A DNA stretch of 64,000 bases. Source: Nocardioides marinus. GTDB lineage: Bacteria > Actinomycetota > Actinomycetes > Propionibacteriales > Nocardioidaceae. The position numbers were made by a program, and so were the translations under genes. Where the stretch lies: positions 806,001 to 870,000 of the forward strand of contig NZ_JACBZI010000001.1 of NCBI RefSeq assembly GCF_013408145.1, in the 5' to 3' direction. Of this stretch, positions 1-9,526 are shown in pieces. Each line of letters begins with the position of its first letter. Position 1 is the first letter of the stretch. The notes below the pieces were generated by a model. The model saw only the letters and a program-made list of their open reading frames with translations, searched no databases and was not told the origin of the DNA.

Positions 1-1497
1 TGCCTTGTACCCCTTGTAGCGCTTGCTCGCCTTGATGATCATCCAGGCAGTCTGCAGGATCGTGAGCACCCCGAGCACCCGCCACCCCACGTAGAGGACG
101 TCGGACTTCAGGTCCACGCTCCACGGCCCGAACTCCCAGCCGGCCACCAGCGCGGCGTAGATCGCGCCCGCGATGGCGAAGGGGTAGATCCAGGCCGAGC
201 CCTTGCCGCGCTCGGCCTTGGCCTGGGCGGCCCAGTTGTCCGACTGCTGGTTGGTGAAGAACTTCCACCACGCGCGGACGAAGTGCCCCATCCGCGTGAA
301 CATGTACAGCTCAGCCGGGAAGATCAGCAGCACGAAGAGGTAGTCGCGCTTGTTGCGGAACTCCATCGAGTGCGCCACCCGGAAGTTCAGCCACACCGCG
401 GCCAGCGGCGGGATGAGCCACAGCGGGCTGAAGACGAAGGCGTCGAAGAGCAGCGACCACGCCAGCAGCACCATGAACAGGAACCGGGTCGTCATGTTCT
501 GCACCATCGAGAGGTGCTCGAACCAGCGCAGCCGCAGGTTGGGGTGGAAGGGCTGCCCGCGGGTGTCGCCGCGCTGGCCGGGCCACATCAGGTCGATCGC
601 GCCGAAGTTCCACTTGACCTGCTGGGCGTCCAGGGAGCGCAGCGTGTTCATGCCGCCCACGTGGGCGCGGGCCCGCGCGGAGATCTTGGTGAGGTAGCCC
701 GCGGACTTGATCTGCAGCGAGAGCAGCGAGTCCTCGACCTCGGAGTCGCTCACCCAGGGGGTGCGCTGGTGGCTGTCGCGCATCACGTCACGCAGTGCCT
801 GGGTCGAGAAGATGGAGAATTGCCCACCGAGGACGGCCATGTTGCGGCCCTTGAGGAGGTTCTGCATGTTGAAGGCCGAGAACTGGGCGCGCTGCCCGGC
901 GATGAGGAACTTCTCCATCCAACTGCTCAGTGCGCTGTCGTCGATGGAGTAGACCGCGGAGATTCCCCCGATCCGGTCGTCGCTGGCGATCTCGTCGACG
1001 AGGTGCTGGATGGCGTCCGGCTCGGGCGTGGTGTCGCCGTCGACGCCGAGGAGGTAGTCCATGTGCTCGACGAGGGAGTAGCCGTAGTTGAGCGCCCCGA
1101 CCTTCTTGTCGGGGTTCTTGCCGATGTCGTGGACGTAGATCGTGGTGTGCTGCTCGCCGCTGGGGGTCATCCGGGTGTGCGGGCCCGCGTAGTGGCTGGC
1201 GATCTCGACCGACTCGTCCGAGGTGTTGTTGACGATCAGGTGGATGACGTCGGGCAGGCGGGTCTGCTGGAGCAGGGAGTCCAGCACGCCGGCGATCGTC
1301 TCGGCCTCGTTGTAGGCGGGGATGATGCAGCCGACGGTGGGGCGGTAGGTCGGGATCGAGTCGAGCCCGTCCATGAACTCGTCGGCGTAGGCCTCCATGC
1401 CCGGGTCGGCCCGACGGACGTAGTCGGGCACGGCGGGCGTCGCCGCCGGGGGTGCCCAGGACTGCGGGTGGGGGTCCAGCCGGGTGTCGTCGCTCAT
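1..1497 (-). CDS. Family 2 glycosyltransferase, membrane-bound (C-terminus beyond window)
   Basis: Processive-type membrane glycosyltransferase that would make or extend a cell-surface polysaccharide; acceptor and sugar unknown. The 499 visible residues start with a short hydrophilic tail, then a GT2 domain (about residues 45-300) opening with TVGCIIPAYNEAETI and carrying the metal-binding GVDGDTTP motif. The second half has several hydrophobic helices separated by basic loops, as in cellulose, hyaluronan and poly-N-acetylglucosamine synthases. The ATG at 1497-1495 is chosen because GGGAGAG lies five bases upstream. The reading frame is still open at base 1, so the C-terminus is missing. It follows accE on the same strand after about 125 bases, a gap in which I see no clear terminator. 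Family call is firm, product unknown. Confidence 0.82.
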   Translation of the reverse strand, partial: MSDDTRLDPHPQSWAPPAATPAVPDYVRRADPGMEAYADEFMDGLDSIPTYRPTVGCIIPAYNEAETIAGVLDSLLQQTRLPDVIHLIVNNTSDESVEIASHYAGPHTRMTPSGEQHTTIYVHDIGKNPDKKVGALNYGYSLVEHMDYLLGVDGDTTPEPDAIQHLVDEIASDDRIGGISAVYSIDDSALSSWMEKFLIAGQRAQFSAFNMQNLLKGRNMAVLGGQFSIFSTQALRDVMRDSHQRTPWVSDSEVEDSLLSLQIKSAGYLTKISARARAHVGGMNTLRSLDAQQVKWNFGAIDLMWPGQRGDTRGQPFHPNLRLRWFEHLSMVQNMTTRFLFMVLLAWSLLFDAFVFSPLWLIPPLAAVWLNFRVAHSMEFRNKRDYLFVLLIFPAELYMFTRMGHFVRAWWKFFTNQQSDNWAAQAKAERGKGSAWIYPFAIAGAIYAALVAGWEFGPWSVDLKSDVLYVGWRVLGVLTILQTAWMIIKASKRYKGYKA

Positions 1498-1622
1498 CGT
1501 CTCTCCCATGTGTGGCGCCCTGTCGGCGTCTCACCACCAGTCTGGGGAGTCGACCTCAAGACCGCCCCTGCGATTGCTCAAGATTTCCGCAGGAGTTCCT
1601 GGGGGGATGCTAGTGGACGTGG

Positions 1623-1838
1623 TCAGTGAGGGAGGCCACTTGCCCGCCACGCACCGACACCGTGCGGGAGCGTGCGTCGCACCTGGCGGTGCGGGGCCGC
1701 CCACTCCGAGCGCCGCGGGGGCGGGGCGGGCTCGTCCCCGCCGAGGGCGGAGAGGACGGCCACGACGGCCGCCACCTCCTCCGGCGTCGCGTCGGGGTTG
1801 ACGACCCGCAGCAGGGGGGCCTGGTCCTGGCTGCTCAC
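1623..1838 (-). CDS. accE: Acyl-CoA carboxylase epsilon subunit (AccE-like)
   Basis: Small accessory subunit, 71 residues, that in actinobacteria binds the AccA-AccD5 complex and raises its activity. The N-terminal half contains [20 protein letters not shown], the typical 'LRVV-G-P-T-EE-AAL' pattern of the family, followed by a Pro/Arg-rich stretch and a Trp-containing tail. The GTG start overlaps the stop codon of accD5 by four bases (GTGA), so the two are translationally coupled. This order, carboxyltransferase then epsilon with birA divergent, matches the M. tuberculosis accD5-accE5 locus as I recall it. Length and position make the identification secure although the C-terminal half is poorly conserved in the family. 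Confidence 0.85.
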   Translation of the reverse strand: MSSQDQAPLLRVVNPDATPEEVAAVVAVLSALGGDEPAPPPRRSEWAAPHRQVRRTLPHGVGAWRASGLPH

Positions 1839-3442
1839 AGCGGGATGTTCCCGTGCTTCTTGGCCGGCAGCGAGGCCCGCTTGGTCTTGAGCAGGCGCAG
1901 TGCGCGGATGACCTCGACCCGGGTCTCGTGCGGCTGGATGACGGCGTCGATGTAGCCGCGCTCGGCCGCGATGTAGGGGTTGGCCAGCGTCGTCTCGTAC
2001 TCGTCGATGAGCTCGGCCCGCTTGGCCTCGACGTCGCCACCCTCGGCCTGGATGGCGGCCAGGGTCTTGCGGTGCACGATGTTGGCCGCGCCCTGGGCGC
2101 CCATGACGGCGATCTGGGCGGTGGGCCAGGCGACGTTGATGTCGGCCCCGAGGTGCTTGGAGCCCATGACGTCGTAGGCGCCGCCGTAGGCCTTGCGGGT
2201 GATGACGGTGACCAGTGGGACGGTGGCCTCGGAGTAGGCGTAGATGAGCTTCGCCCCGCGGCGGATGATGCCGTTCCACTCCTGGTCGGTGCCGGGCAGG
2301 AAGCCGGGCACGTCGACCAACGTCAGGACGGGGATGTTGAAGGCGTCGCAGAACCGCACGAACCGGGCGGCCTTCTCCGAGGCGTCGATGTCGAGGGTGC
2401 CGGCGAACTGCATCGGCTGGTTGGCCACGACGCCGACGGGGGAGCCCTCGACGCGGCCGTAGCCGATGATCAGGTTGGGGGCGAAGAGCTCCTGGACCTC
2501 GAGGAACTCGCCGTCGTCGACGATCGAGGCGATGACGTCGTGCATGTCGTAGGGCTGGTTCGCGCCGTCGGGGATGATCGTGTCGAGGGCGCGGTCCTCG
2601 TCGGTGATCTCCATGACGGGGTCCTCGACGAAGGTCGGGAGCTCGTCGAGGTTGTTCTGCGGGAGGTAGGACAGCAGCGCCTTGACGTACTCGATCGCGT
2701 CCTCCTCGTCCGATCCCATGTAGTGGGCGTTGCCGGACTTGGTGTTGTGCGTGCGCGCGCCGCCGAGCTCCTCCATCGTGACGTCCTCGCCGGTGACGGT
2801 CTTGATGACGTCGGGGCCGGTGATGAACATCGCCGAGGTCTGGTCGACCATCACGGTGAAGTCGGTGACGGCGGGGGAGTAGACGTGCCCACCGGCGCAG
2901 TTGCCCATGATCATCGAGATCTGCGGGATGACGCCCGAGGCGTGCACGTTGCGGCGGAAGATCTCGCCGTACAGACCCAGGGACACCACGCCCTCCTGGA
3001 TGCGGGCGCCGGCACCCTCGTTGATGCCGATGATGGGGCAGCCGGTCTTGATCGCGAGGTCCATGACCTTGACGATCTTCTCGCCGTAGACCTCGCCCAG
3101 CGAGCCGCCGAAGACGGTGAAGTCCTGGGAGAACACGCAGACCTGGCGACCGTCGATGGTGCCGTAGCCGGTGACGACCCCGTCGCCGTAGGGACGGGTC
3201 TTCTCCAGGCCGAAGGCGGTCGAGCGGTGTCGGGCCAGCTCGTCGAGCTCGACGAAGGAGCCCTCGTCGAAGAGCATCTCGATCCGCTCGCGCGCGGTCT
3301 TGCGACCCTTGGCGTGCTGCTTCTCGACCGCCTTGGCCGATCCGGCGTGCACGGCCTCGTCGAGCCGACGGTCCAGGTCGGCCAGCTTGCCGGCCGTGGT
3401 GTGGATGTCGGGCTCGGGGCTCTGGTCCGGCGCTGCGCTCAC
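1835..3442 (-). CDS. accD5: Acyl-CoA carboxylase beta subunit (propionyl-CoA carboxylase type, AccD5/PccB)
   Basis: Biotin-dependent carboxyltransferase subunit, 535 residues, that moves CO2 from biotin-carrier protein to propionyl- or acetyl-CoA, giving methylmalonyl- or malonyl-CoA for fatty acid and polyketide-type synthesis. The crotonase-like N-domain has the oxyanion-hole region around [20 protein letters not shown], and the C-domain has [15 protein letters not shown] and [12 protein letters not shown]. The GTG start at 3442 is preferred over longer readings because AGGAGAG sits eight bases upstream and the family starts about here. birA lies divergently upstream and would biotinylate the partner alpha subunit, which is not in the window. 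Substrate choice (propionyl versus acetyl) is inferred from family resemblance. Confidence 0.93.
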   Translation of the reverse strand: MSAAPDQSPEPDIHTTAGKLADLDRRLDEAVHAGSAKAVEKQHAKGRKTARERIEMLFDEGSFVELDELARHRSTAFGLEKTRPYGDGVVTGYGTIDGRQVCVFSQDFTVFGGSLGEVYGEKIVKVMDLAIKTGCPIIGINEGAGARIQEGVVSLGLYGEIFRRNVHASGVIPQISMIMGNCAGGHVYSPAVTDFTVMVDQTSAMFITGPDVIKTVTGEDVTMEELGGARTHNTKSGNAHYMGSDEEDAIEYVKALLSYLPQNNLDELPTFVEDPVMEITDEDRALDTIIPDGANQPYDMHDVIASIVDDGEFLEVQELFAPNLIIGYGRVEGSPVGVVANQPMQFAGTLDIDASEKAARFVRFCDAFNIPVLTLVDVPGFLPGTDQEWNGIIRRGAKLIYAYSEATVPLVTVITRKAYGGAYDVMGSKHLGADINVAWPTAQIAVMGAQGAANIVHRKTLAAIQAEGGDVEAKRAELIDEYETTLANPYIAAERGYIDAVIQPHETRVEVIRALRLLKTKRASLPAKKHGNIPL

Positions 3443-3481
3443 AGGTGCGACTCTCCTCTGGTCCGTCGGTGCGTCGTACGC

Positions 3482-3494
3482 CAATCTAGTGCCC
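3482..3494 (+). promoter_or_regulatory. Candidate leaderless -10 element of birA
   Basis: CAATCT (3482-3487) ends seven bases before GTG 3495, with no Shine-Dalgarno between. This fits the TANNNT-like spacing seen before many genes here. Confidence 0.45.
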
Positions 3495-4313
3495 GTGACC
3501 GACCTCTCCGAGCAGCGCCCACCTGTCGACAACCCGCTCGACCCCGTCGCCCTCGCCGAGCTGGGCGTCGAGGTGCTGCCGCTGACGCCCTCGACCAACG
3601 CGGTGCTGGCCGAACGGGCGCGTTCCGGGGCGCCCGAGGGGCTGGTGGTCGCGACCGAGCACCAGACCGCGGGGCGGGGCCGGCTGGACCGCACCTGGGA
3701 GACACCGGCGGGCACGGCGCTCACCTTCTCGACGCTGCTGCGGCCCCAGGTCCCGCCGGCCACGTGGCCGTGGCTGCCGTTGCTCACGGGGTACGCCGTG
3801 GCCAAGTCGCTGGCGGCCGCGGGGTTCGCCGCGGTGCTGAAGTGGCCCAACGACGTGCTGATCGGCGACCGCAAGGTCGCCGGCATCCTGGTCGAGCGCG
3901 TGGAGACCCCGGACGGCCCCGCCGCCGTCGTCGGCATCGGGCTCAACGTCCTGCTGCCGGCCGAGCAGCTCCCGGTGCCCACGGCGACCTCCCTGCTGGT
4001 GGAGTCCGCGGGCCTCGGGCACCCGGTCCCCGACCGCACGGTGCTGCTGGCGTCCCTGGTCCAGACCCTGCTGGAGACCTACGGTGCCTGGCAGGAGGGG
4101 GTCGAGGACGGGGCGGTGGCACGGTTGCGGGAGTCCTACATGCGGGTCTGCGACACCGTCGGCCGGGACGTGGAGGTGTCGCTCCCCGGCGCCGAGCGCC
4201 TGGTGGGGCGCGCGAGCGGCATCGACGAGCACGGCCGGCTGGTCGTCGCCCCGGCCGCCGGGCCCGAGGTCCCGGTGGGCGCCGGGGACGTCGTCCACGT
4301 CCGTCCCGCCTGA
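3495..4313 (+). CDS. birA: Biotin-[acetyl-CoA-carboxylase] ligase
   Basis: Adenylates biotin and attaches it to the biotin-carrier domain of acyl-CoA carboxylases. About 272 residues, the single-domain form without an N-terminal DNA-binding domain, so it is a ligase and not the E. coli-type repressor. Motifs: [15 protein letters not shown] (biotin-binding GRGR loop), LKWPNDVLI with the catalytic-loop lysine, KVAGILVE, and a C-terminal SH3-like cap. GTG 3489 in the same frame is an alternative start; 3495 is chosen because of the spacing to the putative -10 box. Divergent from accD5, so ligase and its substrate complex are side by side. Confidence 0.92.
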   Translation: MTDLSEQRPPVDNPLDPVALAELGVEVLPLTPSTNAVLAERARSGAPEGLVVATEHQTAGRGRLDRTWETPAGTALTFSTLLRPQVPPATWPWLPLLTGYAVAKSLAAAGFAAVLKWPNDVLIGDRKVAGILVERVETPDGPAAVVGIGLNVLLPAEQLPVPTATSLLVESAGLGHPVPDRTVLLASLVQTLLETYGAWQEGVEDGAVARLRESYMRVCDTVGRDVEVSLPGAERLVGRASGIDEHGRLVVAPAAGPEVPVGAGDVVHVRPA

Positions 4314-4349
4314 TCGCCGCTCCCCGCGAAGAGGTGACATGATCGGCGG

Positions 4350-4862
4350 GTGGCCATCTCACGCACGCTGCTGAGCGAGGGGGAGCAGGTCGTGGTCTCG
4401 ACCCGCACCCACCCCAAGGCGTTGCTGCTGCCCGTCCTCGCGCTGGTGCTGCTGCTCGCGCTCGGGACCTTCGTGGAGACCCGTGTCGACGGCGACGCCC
4501 GGCTGCTGGCGTGGGTCGTGTGGGCAGTCGTCGCCGTCGGGGTGCTCTGGCTGTTCGTCTGGCCGCTGCTGACCTGGCTGGTCGGGCACTACACGATCAC
4601 CGACCGACGCATCCTGACGCGCACCGGTGTGCTGACCCGTCGCGGCCACGACATCCCGCTGTCCCGGATCAGCGACGTGCAGGTCGAGCGGCACCTCACC
4701 GACCGGCTGCTGGGCTGCGGGACGCTCATCATCGGGGACGCGAGCCCCGACGGGGCGGTCGCGCTCCCCGACATCCCGAAGGTGCGCGAGGCCCAGGCGC
4801 GGCTCAACGACCTGCTGCACGCGTTGCACTCCCGGGGTGGTCGTGGTGACGGGGGAGCCTGA
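4350..4862 (+). CDS. PH domain-containing membrane protein (bacterial PH type)
   Basis: A 170-residue membrane protein with two hydrophobic helices (about residues 23-42 and 52-76) followed by a bacterial PH (YdbT/DUF304-like) domain containing GHYTITDRRILTRTGVLTRRGHDIPL and RISDVQVERHLTDRLLGCGTL. Function is unknown in the family. The M. tuberculosis counterpart at the equivalent place near accD5/birA/purK is, from memory, Rv3278c. The GTG start is six bases after CATGAT (4338-4343) and has no ribosome site, so the mRNA is probably leaderless. Its end overlaps the next gene by 26 bases, indicating one operon with the adenylate cyclase. Confidence 0.8.
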   Translation: MAISRTLLSEGEQVVVSTRTHPKALLLPVLALVLLLALGTFVETRVDGDARLLAWVVWAVVAVGVLWLFVWPLLTWLVGHYTITDRRILTRTGVLTRRGHDIPLSRISDVQVERHLTDRLLGCGTLIIGDASPDGAVALPDIPKVREAQARLNDLLHALHSRGGRGDGGA

Positions 4863-5886
4863 GCCCGGCCCCTCGACCGGCCCCTCGACCGGTTCTGTAG
4901 CGGGCCCGATGCCGGGGCCGCAGCCGGGGAACCTCGAGCAGGCGATCCTCGGCGGTCTTCCCGAGCTGACGGCGCCCGAGCTGGCCGCCGCGGCCGGTGT
5001 GACCGCCGAGCAGGCGCGCCGGCTCTGGCGCGCCCTGGGCTTCCCGGAGTACCCCGACGACATCCCGGCCTTCCTGGCGGCCGACGCCGACGCGATGGGG
5101 CTGCTGGGGGAGGTCATGGAGGCCGGGGTCCTCGACATGGACCTGGCCGTCAACCTGATCCGGGCGCTGGGCCAGACGATGGCGCGGCTCGCCGACTGGG
5201 AGATCTCGTCGCTGACCCAGCGGGTGGAGGAGATGACCGCCGAGGGGGGCGGACGCACGCGGATCGAGACGGCCGTGGCCTTGGTGGAGCAGTTCTCCCG
5301 GCCCTTCGAGGAGCTGCTGATCTATGCGTGGCGCCGACACCTGGCTGCGGCGGCCGGGCGTATCGAGGCCCTCGCCCACCAGGACGACGAGGACCTTCAC
5401 GTCACGGACCTGACGGTGGGGTTCGCCGACATCGTCGGCTTCACCGCGCTGTCGAACACGCTGACCGAGGACCGGATCGGCGACCTGGTCGAGCTGTTCG
5501 AGATGCGCTGTGCCGACGTCGTGGCCACGCAACGCGGCCGGGTGATCAAGAGCATCGGTGACTCCGTGCTGTTCGTGAACGACGACCCCGTCCGGGCCTA
5601 CGACACCGCCGAGGGCATCATCCAGGTCATCGGGCGCGACCCGCGGATGCCCGACGTGCGGGTGGGCCTGGCCAGCGGCTCGGTGGTCATGCGGCTCGGT
5701 GACGTGTTCGGCCCGCCGGTGAACATGGCAGCGCGCCTGACCAACGTCGCGCGTCGCAACCGGATCATCATCGACTCCGGCACCGCCAGCCGGCTTCCGG
5801 CCGACCAGTTCGAGACCCGACGGATGGCCGCCCGACCCGTGCGCGGGTTCGGGATCGTGGAGCCCGTCGCCGTCCGGCGGCACTGA
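4837..5886 (+). CDS. Class III adenylate cyclase with N-terminal regulatory domain
   Basis: Would convert ATP to cyclic AMP. The roughly 190-residue N-terminal helical domain resembles the autoinhibitory, pH-sensing half of mycobacterial cyclases such as Rv1264 and Rv2212. The C-terminal class III catalytic domain carries every expected key residue: metal-binding Asp198 (FADIVGFT) and Asp242 (SIGDSVLF), the adenine-selecting pair Lys238 and Asp289, and transition-state Asn296 and Arg300. It lacks membrane segments, so it is cytosolic. Several GTG codons (4837, 4843, 4846) could start it; all overlap the PH gene. Specificity for ATP over GTP is inferred from Lys238/Asp289. Confidence 0.87.
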   Translation: MVVVTGEPEPGPSTGPSTGSVAGPMPGPQPGNLEQAILGGLPELTAPELAAAAGVTAEQARRLWRALGFPEYPDDIPAFLAADADAMGLLGEVMEAGVLDMDLAVNLIRALGQTMARLADWEISSLTQRVEEMTAEGGGRTRIETAVALVEQFSRPFEELLIYAWRRHLAAAAGRIEALAHQDDEDLHVTDLTVGFADIVGFTALSNTLTEDRIGDLVELFEMRCADVVATQRGRVIKSIGDSVLFVNDDPVRAYDTAEGIIQVIGRDPRMPDVRVGLASGSVVMRLGDVFGPPVNMAARLTNVARRNRIIIDSGTASRLPADQFETRRMAARPVRGFGIVEPVAVRRH

Positions 5887-5936
5887 GTCGGGGCGTCACA
5901 CGGTCTGGACCGCCCGGGGGGATGGCCCCAGGCAAG

Positions 5937-5954
5937 TGACAGAAGTCTCTGTCA
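5937..5954. promoter_or_regulatory. Perfect inverted repeat, candidate operator
   Basis: TGACAGA-AGTC-TCTGTCA has perfect 7-base arms and a 4-base centre. It lies in the 263-base gap between the adenylate cyclase and the winged-helix regulator. A second CTGTCAA occurs near 6092. It may be an operator for the downstream DNA-binding protein; no regulator is assigned from sequence. Confidence 0.45.
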
Positions 5955-6137
5955 ATGCCGGTCACCTCGCTCGGTCACACGACCCGATCCTCCCGCGGGC
6001 GGCCCGGCCCATCTGCGGCGCGGGGTGACCGGATGGTGCCGAGGTTGTGAAGGGGCCGTGAAGGCCCCCCGACAACTGGCAGGAAGAGGTCACTGTCAAA
6101 GACGGCCAAACCCCTACCGGGGACGCATTTTGCTTTT

Positions 6138-6149
6138 TACGATGGGCGG
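6138..6149 (+). promoter_or_regulatory. Candidate leaderless -10 element
   Basis: TACGAT (6138-6143) stands six bases before GTG 6150 at the end of an unusually T-rich stretch. No ribosome binding site lies between. Confidence 0.6.
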
Positions 6150-6461
6150 GTGATCAAGGTCCAGGAAATCAGCATCGATCCCACCACCCGCCGCGCCTGG
6201 CGTGCCGGAGAGGAGATCACGCTGTCGCGCAAGGAGTTCGACCTGGTCCACGCCCTCATCAGCCGGGCCGGCGACATCGTGACGCGCGAGGAGCTGATGC
6301 GCGACGTGTGGCACACCTCCTTCTGGACCTCCTCCAAGACCATCGACGTCCACCTCGGCTGGGTCCGCCGCAAGCTCGGCGACGACTCCCGCCGTCCCCA
6401 CCTGATCACCACCATCCGCGGCAAGGGCCTGCGCTTCGAGAAGTCCTCGCCGGCGGCCTGA
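6150..6461 (+). CDS. Stand-alone OmpR-type winged-helix DNA-binding protein (no receiver domain)
   Basis: Transcription factor of 103 residues consisting only of the Trans_reg_C winged helix: ITLSRKEFDLVHALISRAGDI, VTREELMRDVW, then the recognition helix SKTIDVHLGWVRRKLGDD and the wing hairpin LITTIRGKGLRFE. The receiver domain that normally precedes this fold in OmpR/PhoB regulators is absent, and the short N-terminus cannot hold one. A phosphorelay therefore cannot act on it in the usual way. It stands alone between the cyclase and purK with its own leaderless promoter and an upstream palindrome at 5937-5954. Targets unknown. Confidence 0.85.
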   Translation: MIKVQEISIDPTTRRAWRAGEEITLSRKEFDLVHALISRAGDIVTREELMRDVWHTSFWTSSKTIDVHLGWVRRKLGDDSRRPHLITTIRGKGLRFEKSSPAA

Positions 6462-6492
6462 CCCCACGGCACGCCCGACCCCCGGACGGCCC

Positions 6493-6504
6493 TAGGCTGA
6501 GCCG
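6493..6504 (+). promoter_or_regulatory. Candidate leaderless -10 element of purK
   Basis: TAGGCT (6493-6498) ends six bases before GTG 6505, with no ribosome site in between. Confidence 0.6.
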
Positions 6505-7668
6505 GTGCCCGAGTCCCACGCGCCCACCCTCGCCGTCATCGGGGGCGGTCAGCTCGCCCGGATGATGGCCCAGCCGGCCATCGCCCTTGGCCTCCCGCTG
6601 CGACTGCTCGCCGAGGCCGAGGGTGTCTCCGCCGCCCAGGTCGTCGTCGACCAGCTCGTCGGTGACTACACCGACCTGCCCACCCTGCGCCGGGTGACCG
6701 ACGGCTGCCCGGTGGTCACCTTCGACCACGAGCACGTCCCGACCGAGCACCTCCACGCCCTCGAGGCCGACGGGGTCGCCGTGCGTCCCGGCCCCGACGC
6801 CCTGGTCCACGCCCAGGACAAGGCGGTGATGCGGCGGAGGCTGGCCGAGCTCGGCATCCCCTGCCCGCGCAACGCGGTCGTCGCCGACGTCGAGGAGGTC
6901 GTCGCCTTCGGCTTCCCCTGCGTCCTGAAGACCACGCGCGGTGGCTACGACGGCAAGGGCGTCTGGGTGGTCCGCGGGCCCGAGGATTGCTCCGAGGCGT
7001 TCGCCGCCGCCGGTGCCGCCGGGGTCCAGGTGCTGGCCGAGGAGCTGGTCGACTTCCGACGCGAGCTCTCCGCACTGGTCGCGCGCTCGCCGAGCGGGCA
7101 GGCCGCGGCGTACCCGGTGGTCGCCTCCACGCAGCTCGACGGCATCTGCCACGAGGTCGTGGCCCCCGCGCCGGACCTCTCCGAGGAGCTCGCCGGCCGG
7201 GCCCAGCAGATCGCCCTGACCGTGGCGGGCGAGCTCGGGGTGACCGGCATCCTCGCGGTCGAGCTCTTCGAGACCTCCGACGGCCGGATCCTGGTCAACG
7301 AGCTGGCCATGCGGCCCCACAACACCGGTCACTGGACCCAGGACGGCGCGGTGACCTCCCAGTTCGAGAACCACCTGCGCGCGGTGATGGACCTGCCGCT
7401 GGGGTCCCCGGCGCCGCGGGCCCGGTGGACGGTCATGGTCAACATCCTCGGCGGACCGGATCCAGACGTCGGGCGGCTGTACGACGGCTACCCCCACGCC
7501 CTGGCCCGCGACCCGCAGCTGCGCGTCCACCTCTACGGCAAGCAGATGCGCCCCGGCCGCAAGGTCGGTCATGTCAACGCCTACGGCGACGACCTCGAGG
7601 ACTGCCTGGAGCGGGCGCGGCACGCCGCCGCCTGGTTCCGCGGCGACCTCGGCAACGAGAGCGAGTGA
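6505..7668 (+). CDS. purK: N5-carboxyaminoimidazole ribonucleotide synthase
   Basis: ATP- and bicarbonate-dependent carboxylation of aminoimidazole ribonucleotide in de novo purine synthesis. 387 residues, normal length. ATP-grasp fold: N-terminal [10 protein letters not shown] nucleotide-like loop, substrate-binding [12 protein letters not shown], the ATP lysine region [16 protein letters not shown], and the catalytic [16 protein letters not shown] segment near the C-terminal third. It is one base away from purE, so the carboxylated product passes to the next gene's enzyme. The leaderless GTG start is supported by the TAGGCT box. Confidence 0.95.
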   Translation: MPESHAPTLAVIGGGQLARMMAQPAIALGLPLRLLAEAEGVSAAQVVVDQLVGDYTDLPTLRRVTDGCPVVTFDHEHVPTEHLHALEADGVAVRPGPDALVHAQDKAVMRRRLAELGIPCPRNAVVADVEEVVAFGFPCVLKTTRGGYDGKGVWVVRGPEDCSEAFAAAGAAGVQVLAEELVDFRRELSALVARSPSGQAAAYPVVASTQLDGICHEVVAPAPDLSEELAGRAQQIALTVAGELGVTGILAVELFETSDGRILVNELAMRPHNTGHWTQDGAVTSQFENHLRAVMDLPLGSPAPRARWTVMVNILGGPDPDVGRLYDGYPHALARDPQLRVHLYGKQMRPGRKVGHVNAYGDDLEDCLERARHAAAWFRGDLGNESE

Positions 7669-7669
7669 G

Positions 7670-8212
7670 ATGAGCGAGCAGGTCAGCGGCGCCGGGATCG
7701 GCCCCCGGGTCGGCATCGTCATGGGGTCGGACTCCGACTGGCCGGTCATGCGGGCCGCCGCCGAGGCGTGCCGGGAGTTCGACGTCGAGATAGAGGCCGA
7801 CGTCGTCTCGGCCCACCGGATGCCGCACGAGATGCTGACCTACGGTGAGCAGGCCGCCGAGCGCGGCCTGTCGGTCATCATCGCCGGCGCCGGCGGCGCG
7901 GCCCACCTGCCCGGCATGCTGGCCGCGGTCACCCCGCTGCCGGTCATCGGGGTGCCCGTGCCACTGAAGTACCTCGACGGGATGGACTCCCTGCTCTCCA
8001 TCGTGCAGATGCCGGCCGGCGTCCCCGTCGCGACCGTGGCCGTGGGCAACGCGCGCAACGCGGGGTTGCTCGCCGTCCGCATCCTCGCGGCCTCCGACCC
8101 GGCGCTGCGCGAGCGCATGGTGGCCTTCCAGGACTCACTGCGCGAGACCGCGCACGCCAAGGGCGAGGTCGTGCGCCGCGAGGCGCAGCCCGAGCGCCGC
8201 CTCGGCTTCTAG
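7670..8212 (+). CDS. purE: N5-carboxyaminoimidazole ribonucleotide mutase
   Basis: Moves the carboxyl group from N5 to C4, giving CAIR in purine synthesis. 180 residues, cytosolic. Class I PurE signatures: [13 protein letters not shown] (phosphate loop), VSAHRMP with the catalytic His, and [13 protein letters not shown]. The ATG at 7670 is one base after the purK stop codon and is preceded by GAGCGAGTGAG. The roughly 15-residue C-terminal tail beyond the core is charged and probably disordered. Confidence 0.95.
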   Translation: MSEQVSGAGIGPRVGIVMGSDSDWPVMRAAAEACREFDVEIEADVVSAHRMPHEMLTYGEQAAERGLSVIIAGAGGAAHLPGMLAAVTPLPVIGVPVPLKYLDGMDSLLSIVQMPAGVPVATVAVGNARNAGLLAVRILAASDPALRERMVAFQDSLRETAHAKGEVVRREAQPERRLGF

Positions 8213-8228
8213 GTCTCCGGCGGTCCCT

Positions 8229-9434
8229 GTGGGCGTCGCGTCACCCAGGGCCGGGGCGCGGCTGCTCGGTCTCGACGCGGCGCGATTCCTGGCACTGCTC
8301 GGGATGATGGCCACCCACCTGCTGGCCACGCGCAGCGAGGCGGGGGAGCCCACCTGGGTCGCCGAGCTGTTCTCGGGCCGGGCCTCGGCGCTGTTCGCGC
8401 TGCTGGCCGGGGTGAGCCTGTCCCTCATGACGGGCGGCTCGCGTCCGGTGCGGGGGGAGGAGCGGGTCGCGCGGAGCGCCGGGCTGCTCGTGCGCGCCCT
8501 GGCCGTCGGAGTCGTCGGTCTCCTCCTCGGCGGCATCGACTCCGGCGTGGCGGTCATCCTGGTCAACTACGGGGTGCTGATGGCCCTCGGCGTCCTGGTC
8601 GTCGGCTGCTCGGCCCGGGTGCTCGCCGGGCTCGCACTCTCATCGGCGCTCCTCACCCCCGCGCTGCTGTGGTGGCTGCGACCCCACCTGCCTCCCCGGG
8701 GCTTCGACAGCCCCTCGCTCGAGGGACTGGAGCAGCCGGGTCGCCTCGTCTCCGAGGTGCTGGTCACCGGCTACTACCCGGTGCTCGTGTGGAGCGCCTA
8801 CCTGCTGGCTGGCATGGCCCTGGGTCGCGTGGACCTGCGCGCGGTCCGCGGTCGCGTGCTCGGCGGCATCGCGCTGGCCGGAGCGGTCCTCGCCGTGACG
8901 GCGGAGGTCGCCTCCGACCGGTTGCTGGCACGTGCGGGAACCGTCGCGGCCCTCGACCGGGACCTGTGGCGGCTGGCCGGCCGGGACGACGCCGAGGCAC
9001 TGGAGCGTCTGCACCGCGTCATCGACACCGGCCTCTACGGTCAGACCCCGGCCGACGGCGCGTGGCAGTGGATGCTGGTCGCGGCGCCGCACTCGAGCAC
9101 CACCTTCGACCTGCTGCGCACCGGCGGCGCCGCCCTGGTGGTCGTGGCCGCCTGCGTGTGGGCGACCCGGTCGCTGGAGGGGTGGGTCCGACGTGCCGTG
9201 GCCGTGCTGACCGGCGCCGGGGCCATGACGCTGACGCTCTACACCCTGCACGTGCTGATGACCTCCGAGGTCCTGCCGCCCGCAGATGATCGCCAGGGGG
9301 CCGTGGTGCAGGCCGCGGTCGTCGTGGTGATCGGCGTCGCGATGGCCGCCACGGGCCGCCGCGGGCCGCTGGAGGGGCTGGTCGCCCTCGCGGCGCGAGG
9401 CACGCAGCGAGCGGTCCGTGGGCGGCCCGGGTAG
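8229..9434 (+). CDS. Multi-pass membrane protein, HGSNAT/DUF1624-DUF418 acyltransferase-like
   Basis: Integral membrane protein of 401 residues with about ten hydrophobic segments. It opens with RLLGLDAARFLALLGMMATHLL, the 'R-x-x-x-D-x-x-R' first-helix pattern of the heparan-alpha-glucosaminide N-acetyltransferase-like and acyltransferase-3-like families, and later has LTLYTLHVLM. Such proteins often acylate surface sugars, but no activity can be assigned. The start is GTG 8229, 16 bases after purE, so it may be read from the purK promoter. The gene ends just before a strong hairpin at 9527-9557. Confidence 0.65.
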   Translation: MGVASPRAGARLLGLDAARFLALLGMMATHLLATRSEAGEPTWVAELFSGRASALFALLAGVSLSLMTGGSRPVRGEERVARSAGLLVRALAVGVVGLLLGGIDSGVAVILVNYGVLMALGVLVVGCSARVLAGLALSSALLTPALLWWLRPHLPPRGFDSPSLEGLEQPGRLVSEVLVTGYYPVLVWSAYLLAGMALGRVDLRAVRGRVLGGIALAGAVLAVTAEVASDRLLARAGTVAALDRDLWRLAGRDDAEALERLHRVIDTGLYGQTPADGAWQWMLVAAPHSSTTFDLLRTGGAALVVVAACVWATRSLEGWVRRAVAVLTGAGAMTLTLYTLHVLMTSEVLPPADDRQGAVVQAAVVVVIGVAMAATGRRGPLEGLVALAARGTQRAVRGRPG

Positions 9435-9526
9435 GTCTGGGCAGGGCACGGTCTGGACCACCGAAGCGAGGATGCATCGGTCGACCCGAGCCGGGTACGG
9501 ACGGGTGCGGCACTTCCGCTCGGGGA

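Noticed and set aside
5950..5985. PhoP box from two GGTCAC half-sites
   Set aside because: The half-sites are 15 bases apart rather than the 11-base direct-repeat spacing of known PHO boxes.
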